Source of the DNA: Struthio camelus
Taxonomy: Eukaryota; Chordata; Aves; Struthioniformes; Struthionidae
Direction of reading: 5' to 3'
Assembly (NCBI RefSeq): GCF_040807025.1
Contig: NC_090943.1
Span: forward strand, 436,501-500,500
Length of the DNA: 64,000 nt
Position numbers and translations under genes: made by a program. Shown here in pieces: positions 1-12,425 of the stretch. The notes under the pieces are model-generated. The model was given only the letters and a program-made list of their open reading frames with translations, did no database searches and had not been told where the DNA came from. Within the stretch, counting starts at the first letter, position 1; every line of letters begins with the position of its first letter.

Positions 1-1345
1 CCTCTGGAGATCATCTAGTCCAACCTCCCTGCTCCAGCAGGGTCCTCTAGAGCACTTTGCCCAGGATCGTGTCCAGGCAGGTTTTGAATATCTCCAGCGA
101 AGGAGACTCCACTACCTCTCTGGGCAACCTGGGCCAGGGCTCGGTCACCCTCACAGTCAAGAAGTTTTTCTTCATGTTCAGACAGAAATTCCTGTGGTTC
201 AGTTTGTGCCCGTTGCCTCTTGTCCTGTTGCTGGGCACCACGGAGAAGAGTCTGGCCCCATCCTCTCAACACCCTCCCTTCAGATATTTATACACATTGA
301 TGAGATCGCCTCTCAATCTTCTCTTCTCCGGGCTGAACAGGCCCAGCGCCCTCAGCCTTTCTTCAGAGGAGAGATGCTCCAGTCCCCTCATCATCTTTGT
401 AGCCCTCCGCTGGACTCTCTCCAGCAGGGCCACGTCTCTCTTGTCCTGGGGAGCCCAGAACTGGACACAGTACTCCAGGGGAGGCCTCCCCAGGGCTGAG
501 GAGAGGGGCAGGATCACCTCCCTCCACCTGCTGGCAACACTCTGCCTCATGCACCCCAGGAGACCATTGGCCTTCTTGGCCACAAGGACACACTGCTGGC
601 TCATGGTCAACTTGTCCACCAGGGCTCCCAGGTCCTTCTCTGCAGAGCTGCTTTCCAGCAGGTCAACCCCCAGCCTGTCCTGCTGCCTGGCGTTCTTCCT
701 CCCCAGGGGCAGGACCCTGCACTTGCCTTGGTTGAACTTCAGGAGGTTCCTCTCCACCCAACTCTCCAGCCTGTTCAGGTCCCTCTGAATGGCAGCGCAG
801 TCTTCTGGTGTGTCAGCCACTCCTCCCAGCTTAGTATCATCAGCCAACTTGCTGAGGGTGCACTCTGTGCCTTCCTCCAGGTCATTGATACATTGAACAA
901 GACTAGTCCCAGTGGTGACCCCTGGCGGACACTGCTAGCTACAGGCCTCCAACTAGACTCTGTTGCACTGACCACAACCCTCTGAGCTCGGCCATCCAGC
1001 CAGTTCTCAATCCACCTCACCCTCCACTCATCCAACCCTCACTTCCTGAGTTTACCTAGGAGGATGTGATGGGAGACAGTGTCCAAAGCCTTGCTGAAGT
1101 CCAGGGAGACCACATCCACTGCTCTCCCCTCATCTCCCTAGCCAGTCACTCCATCATAGAAGGCTATCAGGTTGGTCAAGCATGATTTCCCTTTGGTGAA
1201 TCCATGCTGACTACTCCTGATCACCTTCTTGTCCTCCAGATGCTTAGTGATGACCTCCAGGATGTTCCATCACCTTTCCCGGGATGGAGGTGAGGCTGAC
1301 AGGCCTGGAGTTTCCTGGCTCCTCCTTCTTGCCCTTTTCGAAGAC
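1..1345 (-). mobile_element. CR1 LINE fragment, 5'-truncated, reverse-transcriptase region to near the 3' end
   Basis: Read on the minus strand this is the reverse-transcriptase half of a CR1 non-LTR retrotransposon. Conceptual translation gives broken pieces of the RT: a GNSRPVSLTS-type block near 1,340-1,250, WIENWLDGRAQ near 1,020-980, then ADDTKLGG (the catalytic Asp-Asp box) near 845, followed by the typical C-terminal region with [11 protein letters not shown] and [15 protein letters not shown] down to about 290. Frameshifts and stops split it, so it is not active. The window edge cuts off the last few tens of bases of the CR1 3' end; the bases at 1-40 match the usual CR1 3' UTR, which reads 'gatgatctccagagg' on the minus strand. 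The left part of the element (5') is absent, as is usual for CR1 copies. Confidence 0.93.
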
Positions 1346-4300
1346 GGGAGTTCCTACGTGCTCGATCTCGAGCACTGACACACAAGCAGCTGAAGACTTG
1401 CTTCTCACCTTTTTTGCTGTGTTCGAAGCACGTATTTCTATTTGCAGCCTCAGTGCCTGGTTCATATGCTGCTTGATTGACTTGCAGCTGGATATTGAAT
1501 TAGCCTCCAGCCGCCTACCTACCCGAACTTGCAGCCCTGGACCCAACGTCTGGTGCTGGGAGGTGGGAGAGGAGCAGCAGCACCAGCACTTGTGACGTCT
1601 GAGCAGCGGTGAGCAGTGGCAGGCAGGCACCCGTGCTGCTGCGCTGCTCTCCCCAGCGGTCAGTGCTTTTTGTCGGATAATTCACAGTAGTGTTCAAAAA
1701 AAAAGTTCAAATCCAGGGAAATGCTGTAAAATGATTTTAAGCCATTCTGAGATTATCACAGCCAATGGGTAATGCAAGACTGACAGAGTGTGCCAAAACA
1801 GCTACCATGGTAGATACCAGCACTGCACTTCCAAACCCATTTTTGTTTATACTTTACAGTGTTTTCCACCTCCTTATGCTGCTAGCACAAAGCTGACTCA
1901 CATGGTATCAAGAAACATTGTTTGTCATTAGTATTTAAGCTCTTTTGCTTATGTCTACAACAACCTTGAAAATAATGCGAATGGCAAAACAGATCATTGA
2001 AACAAGAAGGAATATGTTGAGTGAAGACGAGCATTGTTCAACTAAATGAGATTGTAAATTCAGAGAAGTCTAAAAGTGGAAAAAGAGTCCATGTGGGGCA
2101 TTAGTATATTGTGCCCAGCTTCAGTGAAGAGGGAGAGAGGAACTTTGATTTGTTACAGGTATGACTGACGGAAAGCTCTACGTTATAAAAAATGCAGCTG
2201 ACAAGGACGCGTTATAAATAACCCATCAGCATCTAGGCGAAGGACAAACTGCGACATGAGATCACGGTGGCATTGTGGTGCAGGCAGGCGCTGACCCAAC
2301 GCGTGACCATCGCAGAGGAGGTGAGTGCGGAGCAAGGACTGGCCGGAGGCCCCTCGTCCAGCAAAGTGGTCAGAAATGGATTTTAATGAGACGACCGGAC
2401 AGACTGCACTGATCAGGTGCAGGACATGGCCAGACAAGCGTACTGACCAGCCGTGTTTACACACGACCAGCCCTTTTCATCCGCTTATCCCTCTATTTTC
2501 CCCTGAAAGCACTTTGATCTCTCTCTTTCCCTGCCTTTGGTTCCTCCTTGAACACCCCATAACATGTCTTGTGCAATCCCCAAACGCTCTTTGCCTGCAT
2601 CCCACCACGTGTCCCATCCCCAGCAATGACCCCAGTCAGCAGGTGCCCAAGGATCCTCTCTCGTGGTTCACGGTGATGAGAGTCCCCGTCCCCAGGCTGA
2701 TGCTCTCCTGCGGCCAGCCAGGGGCTCGTGTCTCTGCCTGGGCTGCTGGGGTCCCCCCCATGTCTCTGTGCTCCTGTGTGCGGTGACGAGCCCGGATGGG
2801 TCAAGGGCTCTCCTGTGCTGGGCCTGGGAGCAGCTAGGCAGGCTATTGCTCGGGTTCCCACCTGATACGGTCCCGCTGCGCTCCTTTGTGCATGCAGAGA
2901 TGAGCGTTTTATCACACAACCAAACTTAATCCAAACATCTGTCTTCTGAAATGGACTGAAGAGTTTCCACTGGTAGCGTCACAGACCCCAAACGCCGAAA
3001 GCTTAGTCACAGCATTAATTAACGGCACAAGGGTCTTCTCTCATGACAGTCCAGAGAACCTTTGCTATCGAACTTGGGTTCAGGGATCATCCCACGACGT
3101 GGGACAGTCGAGGGTAGCTGGGACAGAGCAAGACGTGGCTCCCACAGCCTCGTGCTGCATTCATCTTCAGCTTGAGTTGCTGGGCAGCAGCCCCAGGGGA
3201 GACCCTGTGGGGCCTGCGGGGAGCTCTCAGTGCATGTGGATGTGAGCAAAATGCGTATTTCCTTCTTTCTAAGCTTAGCACTGCAAACTAGATTCATAAC
3301 TCTTCTTCCAGCTGTGCCCAGCTACAAGGGTGATCTCAGTGCGAAACCGCCACGCATGCTCTCCTGGGATGGGTGACTGGGAACGTTGTGCAGCACCTGC
3401 CCCTCTGGTACATAGTGCACTTCAGAGGAGTCAGGCGTGTGCTTCCCGACAAGCTGAAAAGGTGATTTTAATGACTGCAGACAGAGCTATTCAGTGGGTG
3501 TTAGCCAGCACCCCACTGCAAAAGCAACAAGCTGTGGAGATGCTGTATGAGCTTGCGACTGTTCACACTCGTCACTGTGACACTGAGCAGAAATAGTGCC
3601 CAGTGTGTCAGGGAGCCTGAGTCACCCTTTATTCTTAACAGGGCAAAGGTGTCATTGCTATTTTGAGAATGTGACTGTTACTTAGGAAACCAGTTAAACT
3701 TTCTTTTGGTGTTTTCTGCTTATTTTGAATAAAGTAGCAGAGGACACCGAACAGTCAAGCACAAGACCTGGCACAAATGGCAGCTGTTTGCAGAGGTGCA
3801 TTTACTGGAGTAGCGAGGAAGACTGCTAAGGGAGGAAAGGGATTTGCTTTCCTCCTTGCCTGTAAAGCCAACAGAGGAAAGCAAATCTAACCAGCACTGC
3901 CATGGCCGAGCTTTGCAGCAAGAGGTGACACCAAACCAAAAGACCTTGACTGCTGAAGCCAGAGCCAAAGACCAGGACACCAGAAACCCAAAATGGGAGG
4001 ATGTTAAGGCAAGGACTCAAGTGGAGGATGAATTGGACTCACTCCACCCAGGTTGGTGTGTCTGCAGAGAAGATGTCTACGCTGGTGATGTCCCCTCTAC
4101 CGTTGGTAGGAAGCTAGTCAATATGACCAGAGCAGACTGTGATCCAGTGGACCTCACCCTAAGTGTGAGAGCCCCAAAGAAGAAGTTAGAAAGAGTCAGG
4201 CAACGTACACGAAGGAAAACCAAGTCAAGGCAGCGAAGATTGAGAAGGAACCTGCTCTGAGAGCTCAGAGCAATGTAAAAATGACCCCCACCAGAAAAGT

Positions 4301-6675
4301 TATCCAAGAGAGGCCAGCCTTTAGCAAACTGCTGCAGCCGCCCCATTGAGGGCGGGGGAGGAGGTGCCTGGCCGTGTCACGCTACTGCGCAAGCCATCAA
4401 TCAACCAGCCCAGCATGAGCAGGAGAGGAAGGGAGGTAGGAAGAGCCCCATTGCTTTCCTAAACAAGCAGGTAACCACCAAAGCATAATGTCTCATACAG
4501 CGTGAACACTACATAGGACTGACATCTGCAGAACTTTAAATGGGACATTCAAGAAAACCACCTGCTAAGTCTCCTTGCTCTGACATGAGGGGGGAGATGC
4601 AACAGCAGAACCGCTCCAAACATTGACGAGGGAGACACTGAGGGACCTGGTGTTTTAAGCGCTCTGAGGAACAAGTCTGTCACCTGAGCTATTCCATGCT
4701 CCGTAGGGGGATTCTCTGCAAAGTGTGTAACAAAGCAGAGGATTTAAATCTGTTGATAAGGACGTATGTACAGCACTTCTCAGGATTTTGATCTATAGCA
4801 AGTGGAACAAAACAAGAGTAAAGCCTGAGCCAGGAGGGACACCCAGGAGGAGCGTGGGGCAGAAGCCGGCAGTGACAGGCTCCCTGCATGGGGCTGGAGG
4901 CCCCAGCTCGGGCACCATGCGAGATTGTAGGGGACCAGGTACATGCCACGTGGGGGCTCCCAGGCCAACCGGAGCAGCAGCGGTGTCCGGAGGGGTCTGC
5001 TGTGTGGAGCGGGAGTGCGAGCAGGAGCGCCATGGCGCGGGACACTCCAGCACCGTGGTGCTGGTGGCAGCGATGCAGCGCCCGGGAGAGCTCAGGTATC
5101 GAAGCTTACCCAGAACTGCGCTTTCCTGCCTACTGCTCTTCTGTTTCCGTGACTGCAGTTTGTGTTTTACCCATACTGCAAGAGACTAGAGCTGATTCTT
5201 ATTCATCTTTTTAATCTTGCCTGGTAAGGCATTATCTGGGAGTGATTATAAAATCACTGCTGATAAAATTAGTGGATTTCACAAAAAAGGGGTGGAATGA
5301 TAAGCAGCGATTATAGAGCAGACGCACAGAAAGATCCAGATAGCTTAGCAAGCTGGTCCCATTCAAACAACATATATTTAAATAGTCAAAAACATTCATC
5401 TCCCTGGTAATGCAAACTGGAGGCCACAGCTGTGGGATGAAGGTCTATGTTCTGGGAAGCAAAACATCTGAGAAGGATTTAGGGGTTGCTCAGTAACTGA
5501 AATGGAGCATCGGGGGAAAACTGTCCTGACAGCGGCCAGCGCAGTCGCTGAACGGTTGAACGAGGACGTGATAAGGAGGTAGAAGAGCAGAAGGTGGAGA
5601 AAGGTACCTCCAGCCATGGCACCAAGCGAGATCTGCACTGACACAACGCCTCTGACCCTCGCAGCCCCACTTTCTAAGAGACAGGGAGGCTGCAGAGGTA
5701 AAAAAAAAAAAAAAAAAAAAGCTACATCACAGGGCTTGAAAATGATTTTCAGTTAGTGATTGGAAAAAACCTGAGTCTGTTTAGCTTGTCAGAAAGGTTC
5801 AAGAAGTGGCAATTACGGCAAATAAGCACATTCGGAGAGAAAATACTGAGATCTAAAGGTTCCTCATTCTAGAAGAATAACAAGAACTATCGGCTGCTGT
5901 GGAAACGATACAAACATAAATAAGCAGTAAGGTGTATTTTTAGTAGTGAAGAAGGCTTGCTATCAGAACACCTCTCCATCTCTCCATGCATATAAATCCA
6001 AATGGGGAGTGTTTTCTGGAAGGCAGGATTTAGCTGAACAACAAATTTTTTAAAAAATCTCATTTCTCTGTGAGAAATAATGTTGCCTGTGCTATCCAGG
6101 GCCTGACTCCATGATCCTCCAGCTTTTAAATATAATGGTAATCTCCCTAACAGCAACATCTGCAAGTGAAATGTTTCACCACCTCCTTGGGGCCACAAAG
6201 CTCCACCTTGCTGTGATACTCTTCGCCCTGCTGGTATTGCCTGGCCTCGGCTCACCACATCTGTCCTCTCCTCTCCATATCCAGTTGCCATCAGTGGTGG
6301 CATCCCAGGACAAGGCCAAGGGCACAGTCCCATCTCGCAGGATCCCAGCCTCTATCCATGACCTCTAAAAGGAAGAAAACAAAAAGTACTAGTATTAGGA
6401 CTGTAATCAAGAGCTTTTGTGAAAACATAACTTTTCACCATACACGATCCCTCAGCAGCTTTGCCTGGGGCTGATCCAAAAAGCATATATTAAAAGGTAT
6501 AAGAATTGTGCAACACTAACATCTCAGCTCGTGGCTATCACTGAGCTCATCCCAGCTTGTTCCCTACCTTCTTTATCCTGCCTTGGCCAAGATGAACAGA
6601 GCCGCATACATTAGTTTTAAAAATAAACTAACAAAATGCTTTTCCTTTTTGTAAAAGAATGAAAAAGAACAAGGC
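1346..6675. other. Intergenic DNA, no recognised gene
   Basis: About 5.3 kb of moderately AT-rich, apparently single-copy sequence. I find no exon with splice signals and a recognisable protein, and no RNA gene. It contains a 20-base A run at 5,701-5,720 and one orphan open frame at 3,844-4,260 with a very basic C-terminus, treated under findings. If mammalian synteny holds, AGAP3 would lie to the left on the minus strand, so this could be its 5' intron or true intergenic DNA; the sequence does not decide. Confidence 0.5.
5701..5720. repeat. Poly(A) run
   Basis: Twenty consecutive A residues in AT-rich intergenic DNA. No target-site duplication or upstream element was recognised that would make it the tail of a specific retrocopy. 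Confidence 0.9.
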
Positions 6676-6679
6676 ACTA

Positions 6680-7150
6680 GACAATAGTGCTGGAAGAGGC
6701 TGCAAGAGGTATTTTTGTTCATCCCATTGTCCCAAGTCAGGCTTAGTTGTCTGACCGCGTTCCTGAGAAATATTTAGCACGCCCTTAAAAACCCCCAGTG
6801 ATGGAGATCCGACAGCCTTTGCTTCATTCCAGGGCTCGGTTATACTTAGAGAGTTATCAAACTTCAAGCTCCCTTTCTGGAAATTCAGTACATGATTTCT
6901 TTCCCTTTCTAAATTATTCCCTCCTCCTTTTAATTAGTTTCCTACATATTTCAAGATATTGCAAAGTCATCACGATCGTCTCCTTTCTCAGCTGAAACAA
7001 GCCCATATTTTCAAGCTTTTCTCACAAATCACGAGCTCTCCACCTCTGACCGGTCTTCCTGCTCTTCTGTTTGCCCACATCTTCCTTGCCATGTAGGGTC
7101 CTCACCATGGTACCGTTCTGCAGCTGAAGTCTACCTCATATCAAGTTGAA
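6680..7150 (-). mobile_element. Ancient CR1/L3-like LINE 3' fragment
   Basis: Minus-strand reading follows the order of landmarks of the CR1 3' coding end and UTR but with heavy divergence. Plus-strand phrases are 'cccccagtgatggagatccgacagcc', then a 'ccagggctcggttatact' block, then 'ctcctttctcagctgaaacaagcccatattttcaagcttttctcac', each alignable by eye to the corresponding CR1 phrases seen cleanly at 1-400. The divergence suggests an old insertion. Ends are approximate. Confidence 0.6.
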
Positions 7151-7639
7151 CTCGCAGGAACGAGATTCCCTTGGGTTTTGTTGCTCTTGCTCAACAATAT
7201 GATATTGACTTGCGTGCAGGGTTAGCTATAGCCCCACGTGTCCTGATGCTGAACTCCGGTAACATCCCGCCATGCATTTGTCTATAAACAAATATAAAAA
7301 TTGTAGCTGTTTCAGATCCTTTCCTAATTTACAAACAACTAAAGTGCTTGTGGTGTTCCTCCTTGGTTTGATCTTCAGAGGGAATAACCGTATTTCTGAT
7401 CGTATCGTCCGAGGCACCAGGCAGCCCTGCAGCCATGCCAGTCCGGCCCTGCCGAGCACGGCCAGCTCGGTGCATGCACCCCAGCTGGTGGTGAGGCTCT
7501 GGGCACCTTTGACGCATATAGTGCTCAGGCTCTCCTTGCACCCTTGCAGCTTGGCTAGCACGGACAAGCAGCGCCAAGACTGCCACGAGGGACGGCACTG
7601 AGATTTGCCCTGGGGGAGCCACAGGGCATCTTTACATGT

Positions 7640-7806
7640 GCTCAGAGGGGCTGTGGAGTCTCCATCCTTGGAGATGTTACAAAGCCATCTGGACACGGTC
7701 CTGGGCAGCGTGCTCTAGGTGACCCTGCTGGAGCAGGGAGTTGGACCAGATGATCTCCAGAGGTCCCTGCTGACCTCAACCCTTCTGTGAGTCTGTGATT
7801 CCATTT
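7640..7806 (+). mobile_element. CR1 LINE 3' terminal fragment
   Basis: Plus-strand CR1 tail only: the 'ggagtctccatccttggaga' block, 'ccctgctggagcaggg', 'gaccagatgatctccagagg', and the terminal 'tctgtgagtctgtgatt', which is the degenerate 8-bp tail repeat typical of CR1 3' ends. The coding part is missing, so this is a severely 5'-truncated copy. Confidence 0.88.
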
Positions 7807-8039
7807 GTCCCTCATCTCCTGACCTCGTAACCTGGCAAAGCAACCAGGTCAGGTCGTTTGATGTGATTTTCTCCCGACGAGAGCGCATTCATCACACCCG
7901 CATTAACTGTTACTCACCACTTTGTCGCTTTCTATGGGCTCACAGACAGTTTCTTTGGTTATTTATTTAAATGAGTTTCTGGAAATGAGGTTAGGTTTGT
8001 CTATACAATTCCAGCTCATCTCCCCCGGTTTTGCAGAGC

Positions 8040-9700
8040 GGGGCCGTTTTCTGCCTCCGGGACTCTGTGCCCACACACACTCTTCGTGAGCGTTCAGAGA
8101 CAGACACGGGCAGGTCCAAGGTCACTCTGGCCGGTCTCGGCAGTCCGCGGCACTTCTGACACCTTCTGTCAGCTGGTCGACTTCACCCCGAAGCCGAGCA
8201 TTTCAGAAAGCTTCGCAAGCCGGGGAAGGGAATGGGAAACGGGCTGCCGTGGCCGCTGTGTGCCTGGACCACAGGGGCTGGGGGCTCCGCAGAGGTCGCC
8301 GCCCTCTTCCCCGCCGGGCTCGGGTGCGGGAAGGGGCAAGTGATGGAGAGGGGACGAGGCACGGACAGGCAACCGGAGCATCTGCTGGGCCGAGCTGCGC
8401 ATGGGCTCGGGGATGGATGGAGCGGTTCCCCATCGCCGGGCAGCCCTCGCGAGCCGGCACCGTGTGCTGGCGCTGCCCGGGCCGTCCTGCCGCCGCGCCG
8501 GGGCGCAATGCACCGAGGGGCAACAGCAGAGGAGGCTCCGGCATGACCACGGGCGCTGGAAAGTCACAGAGCCCAAAGTTATTGCAAAAGCAGAGCAAAG
8601 TCAGTGAGAGAAGGAACCTACGTTAATTGCAGGCAAACAGATGGAGCTGGTGCTCATCACAGACAGGGAAGGAAAAACCCCGAGAGAACTTCAAAGGCCG
8701 CACGACTCCAAAGCAGGGGAAGCGCAGGAGGAAAGCGGGCGCTTGCGAGGGAGACGAGCCCTGTGGGTCCTGGATAAAAAGGGACTCCTGGGGACAGCGG
8801 TCACCAGCAGAGGGAAAATCTAGTTTGGGGAAATTTCATCTTCCAGAAAAACAACTTTCTTACCCTTCCAGTTAAGAAGCGCTTTCCATCTGCAGCTGAG
8901 CTCTGCGGCGCTTCCATCTGACGCGTCGCTAGCGAGCGCTTCGAGCCCGCCGCTGCCAAGAGGAGCGGCGCCTCCTCTCCCCCCGCTCCCGCCCCCAGAC
9001 CAGCCGCTCGCTCCCGCTCCGGCTCCGGCTCCGGCTCCGGTGGTGTGGACGCAGTTGGAGGGGGAAACCGGCCCGGCAGGAGGAAATGGCGATTTTCATC
9101 TTGGTCAGTGTTGGATTTGTTTGCTCCCAACGCCCCGGGAGCAGGGGGCAGCGCCGCTGCCGCAGGCGCTACGTGCCCCCCCATGCATGACCATGCATGG
9201 ACACCACCGAGGTCACTGCCGGCCTTGGAGCACCTCAAGGCACGACAAGGTCAAATGGAGCAGTGGGATTCACAGCTCCTTCCTGAGCCTGCTGGCAGCA
9301 CGAGACTGCGAGAAGTCACTGGTTTCACCCTCGCACAGGAGAAGGAGGCCCTGGAAGCCCAGGGGAGGCGAAGCTGGACACGGTCGCTTGCTTTGCAGGC
9401 AGAAGGGGTAGCAAACCCGCCTGCCCAGCGTGGTGAACACCGGCCATTGGGTTCCCCCAGTTTTCCCATAGCACTGTGAGCGCTCAAACTTCGTGCTCGG
9501 CTAAAGCAAATGGGACTTTGGCAAAACATCACTGCCAGGACGGTGTCCAATTTTGATCTGAAACCACGAAGCGATGGCAAAGCCCCTGCTGCTCTCGGTC
9601 TCTCCTCCCCGCGCTTCGCCCGCGAGCAGCCCGGGCTGGCGGCTCCGGGCAGGCGGGTGAGCTCGGGCGAGGGGCGCAGTCCCGCGGGGTCCCAGCTCTG
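8040..9700. other. CpG-dense non-coding blocks
   Basis: Several CpG-rich stretches (about 8,040-8,560, 8,880-9,140 and 9,560-9,690) in otherwise ordinary intergenic DNA. The middle block contains a short hexamer repeat of CTCCGG type at about 9,015-9,041. Open frames here are long only because stop codons are scarce at high GC. They could be orphan promoters or the first exon of a neighbour such as AGAP3, but no known first-exon protein sequence is visible. Confidence 0.4.
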
Positions 9701-12155
9701 CTCCGAGCTACTGCTCCTACAGAACAGGCAGTTAGTGATGCTAGGTTGAGCTGAGGGTTAATAAAGAAAATGACAACTTAAACCCACGGTAATTTTCCTC
9801 TCCAGGGCTGGGGATCAGCTTTCTACCTAGAACGGCTGCAGCTCCTCCTTCCTCCTCGGTGCTAGGAGTATATTAATCCCATCTATATCTGTGCAAAGTA
9901 TGGCTGTCAGGCAGCAGGCAAATGCAAAATACGTAGTTCAGCGTACGAAACTATTTCACACCGAGATTAGCATATTGCCTTACGAGGTGAGAAAAAGCAA
10001 GCATTTACCCTTGGCTGTGTTAATGTTTTGCTAATAGTTTGTCTGAGCGCAGGAGCCAGCCGCCGGCCTGGCAAGGCGATACTGGCATTTCCAGGGGGTG
10101 AAGACACCCTGCAGCAGTGACAAGCGGAGCCTGGGGGGATGCGGAGGGCAGGGATCCCTGCGCAGGCCGAGGGCGGGCAGGCGCGGGAGCTGCAGCGTGT
10201 TCCCGCAACGTGCCGCACTCGCTGGCGGCCGCAGCTCGCCGCGTGGGGTTGCGCTAAAGCAAAACTCGAGCTCGTGGGCTAAGTAAGCACTTATGGCACA
10301 TTAGCAGATGCAGAGAGTGCATCTTATTTTGGATAAGTAGTGAAGCAAGGGTTTTTTCTCTTCTTGTTGTCTGCATTTTATATAAGTCTCTGTATCTGGT
10401 ATTGATTTCAGATTCTGCAAATAAAAGCTTTTGTTTACTTTTAATTTGACCTACCTTTAAGCTGTCAGCCATTTCAAGATAAGCGGCTTATATCAGCTAA
10501 CCAGCCAGCGAAAGTCCTGTTCTTGCAGGCGTGTGATCACTGCACTGGAGGTGCACGACTGTTTCCTCCCAGACATGCATTGCTCCGGCGCATGCCCCCG
10601 CTGCGCCGCGGGGCGGCTGTCAGCCTCGGTCGGGGCCGCGGGGACGCCCAGCGGCGCACGGTCGGCCGCGGGCAGAGCCCGGCTCCAGCGGCGCCCGACA
10701 CCGCGGCCACGCGCCGCCCTCCCCGGGGAGCCGCCGCGACTGACCGACCGCTCTGCTGCCAGGCACCTCCGCTCGCAGGAGGCAAACGCTGCAAACGCAA
10801 GCGCTGCTGTTAAAAAGAAGCTAAAAACAGCTGCGGAGGGAATTGAGTCCTTTCAGGCAAAGTGGAGGTACCAGTGCGCCCCCGTTAAGAACGGCTTGCG
10901 AGGAGGGAGGAAGGCAGCACGGCCCAACCGCAGGGTGAGGGACATGGTCAGAAACAGAGGCATCCTTCAAAAAGCGAAATTGTGAGCAAACAAAGGAAAT
11001 AGAAGAGACCATACATCTTGGCAGATTAAATGCAGAAAGGTAGCAAGGCAGCGAGACCACGGTCTGAGAAACAACTAACAAAGGTATGACAGCTAAGGCT
11101 ATGTCCCTCTTCAGCACGTCCGGAGCGGGCCGTCTTCCAGATCTGCGGGGCCAACGGGTGCCCAGGCGTGAAAGGTGCACCCGGAGGACAGGGCTGCTGG
11201 CAGCACTGGCGTTTGCTGGGCAGGAAGTGGAGGGAGTTGCCCTGCGAGCACCCCTCTTTGCCGGGGCACAGCAGAGGTTCATCTGGAGATGCAGTAAGTG
11301 CAGAGGAGATTAGAGGAACGAAGCTGATTCAGAGGGATGAGACAGCGTTCACCCAGGAGAACAGGAACCGCAGGATGTGGGAGCTGAATTACTGAGATCT
11401 TTTACTTGCAACTGCCTCAATTCCTGGCCAGTGCAGGTTGTAAATGCGACGCCTTTTATACAGGGCTCGAGGGAGCTCTTGGGAACACGAGGCCAGCAAG
11501 CCTGGCAGCTGCAATGAGCAACACATAGGAGCTTCAGTGGGCAAAACTACTAAAAGCTGGACAAATGTGATCTGCTTGAGGATGATGGGGATGGCTGCTG
11601 TGAAGAGAAATCCTGCCTTGCAGGGAGCCCTGAGGAGGTGACAGATACATGGGGAAGGTGGCCGTGGGTGAAGTCTCCATTGATTTCCAGAGGGCTTTGA
11701 GGAAACCAGGCAGCCGTGGGACAAGCAGGACGGCCCAGCCCTGGGCTGCTCAGTAGCTGAAGACAGGACACGTAAGGCAACTGCAGATGTCAGCTCTTGC
11801 CGTGCAGGGGGTCACCAATGCTGTCCAGCACGGCTCCGGGCTCTTCAGCACCTTCCCGAGCTCCTGGAAGAGGGCAGAGTGGTGGGAGAGCAAGTCATGA
11901 GATGCAGGTGAGGAAAAGCAGCTCCAGGGTCACGGGAGACACAAGAGCAGCCAGGAGAGAGGAGGGACTCACGTGACAAATCCCAGACAAGGGCTGTGAA
12001 CATGGCTCGAGGGTCCCCGGTGGGACGATGCCCAGAAGCGATGGGTGACCCGCCGAGGGTGCTGCTGGGGACTATGGCAGGGGTCTGGGGTCTGCAGAGG
12101 CATAGCCCTACACTAATGATTTTTTAAGGAATATTGAAAAATCAAAGAGATTCTG
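9700..12155. other. Intergenic DNA with AT-rich unique islands
   Basis: No gene recognised. About 9,830-10,040 and 10,260-10,520 are AT-rich, non-repetitive stretches next to CpG-dense ones (10,040-10,250; 10,550-10,830), a pattern often seen for conserved regulatory elements, although conservation cannot be judged from one sequence. No splice-bounded coding exon was found. Confidence 0.4.
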
Positions 12156-12159
12156 AAAA

Positions 12160-12425
12160 GACCCACGCAAAATAATTGGAGGGCTAGAGCGAGCGCCTTA
12201 CAGCAGAAGATTTAAAGAGCACAATCTGTTCAGCTTATCCAAAAGAAGATTGAGGGGTGACTTGATTACACTGTAGAAGTACTTTCATAGGGAAATATTA
12301 AATGGCTCTTTAATCGAGCCAGGAAAGATATAAAAAGCTTCAATTGCTGGAAGCTGAAGCCAGACAAATCCACATTGAAAATTAGACACAAATTTTTATC
12401 AGTGAGGGTGATTAACCACTGTATA
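12160..12425 (+). mobile_element. Ancient CR1/L3-like LINE fragment
   Basis: Plus-strand sequence follows the old CR1/L3 3' region: 'agagcacaatctgttcagcttatcc' then 'gattgaggggtgacttgattacac', 'tggctctttaatcgagccaggaaag', 'gctggaagctgaagccagacaaatccacattg' and 'agtgagggtgattaaccactg'. The order and spacing are those of the region coding [16 protein letters not shown] and its downstream part, but it is too decayed to translate. Confidence 0.75.

Noticed and set aside
1690-1720. A tRNA-like B-box phrase (gttcaaatcc)
   Set aside because: There is no A box or cloverleaf partner upstream; it is a chance match.
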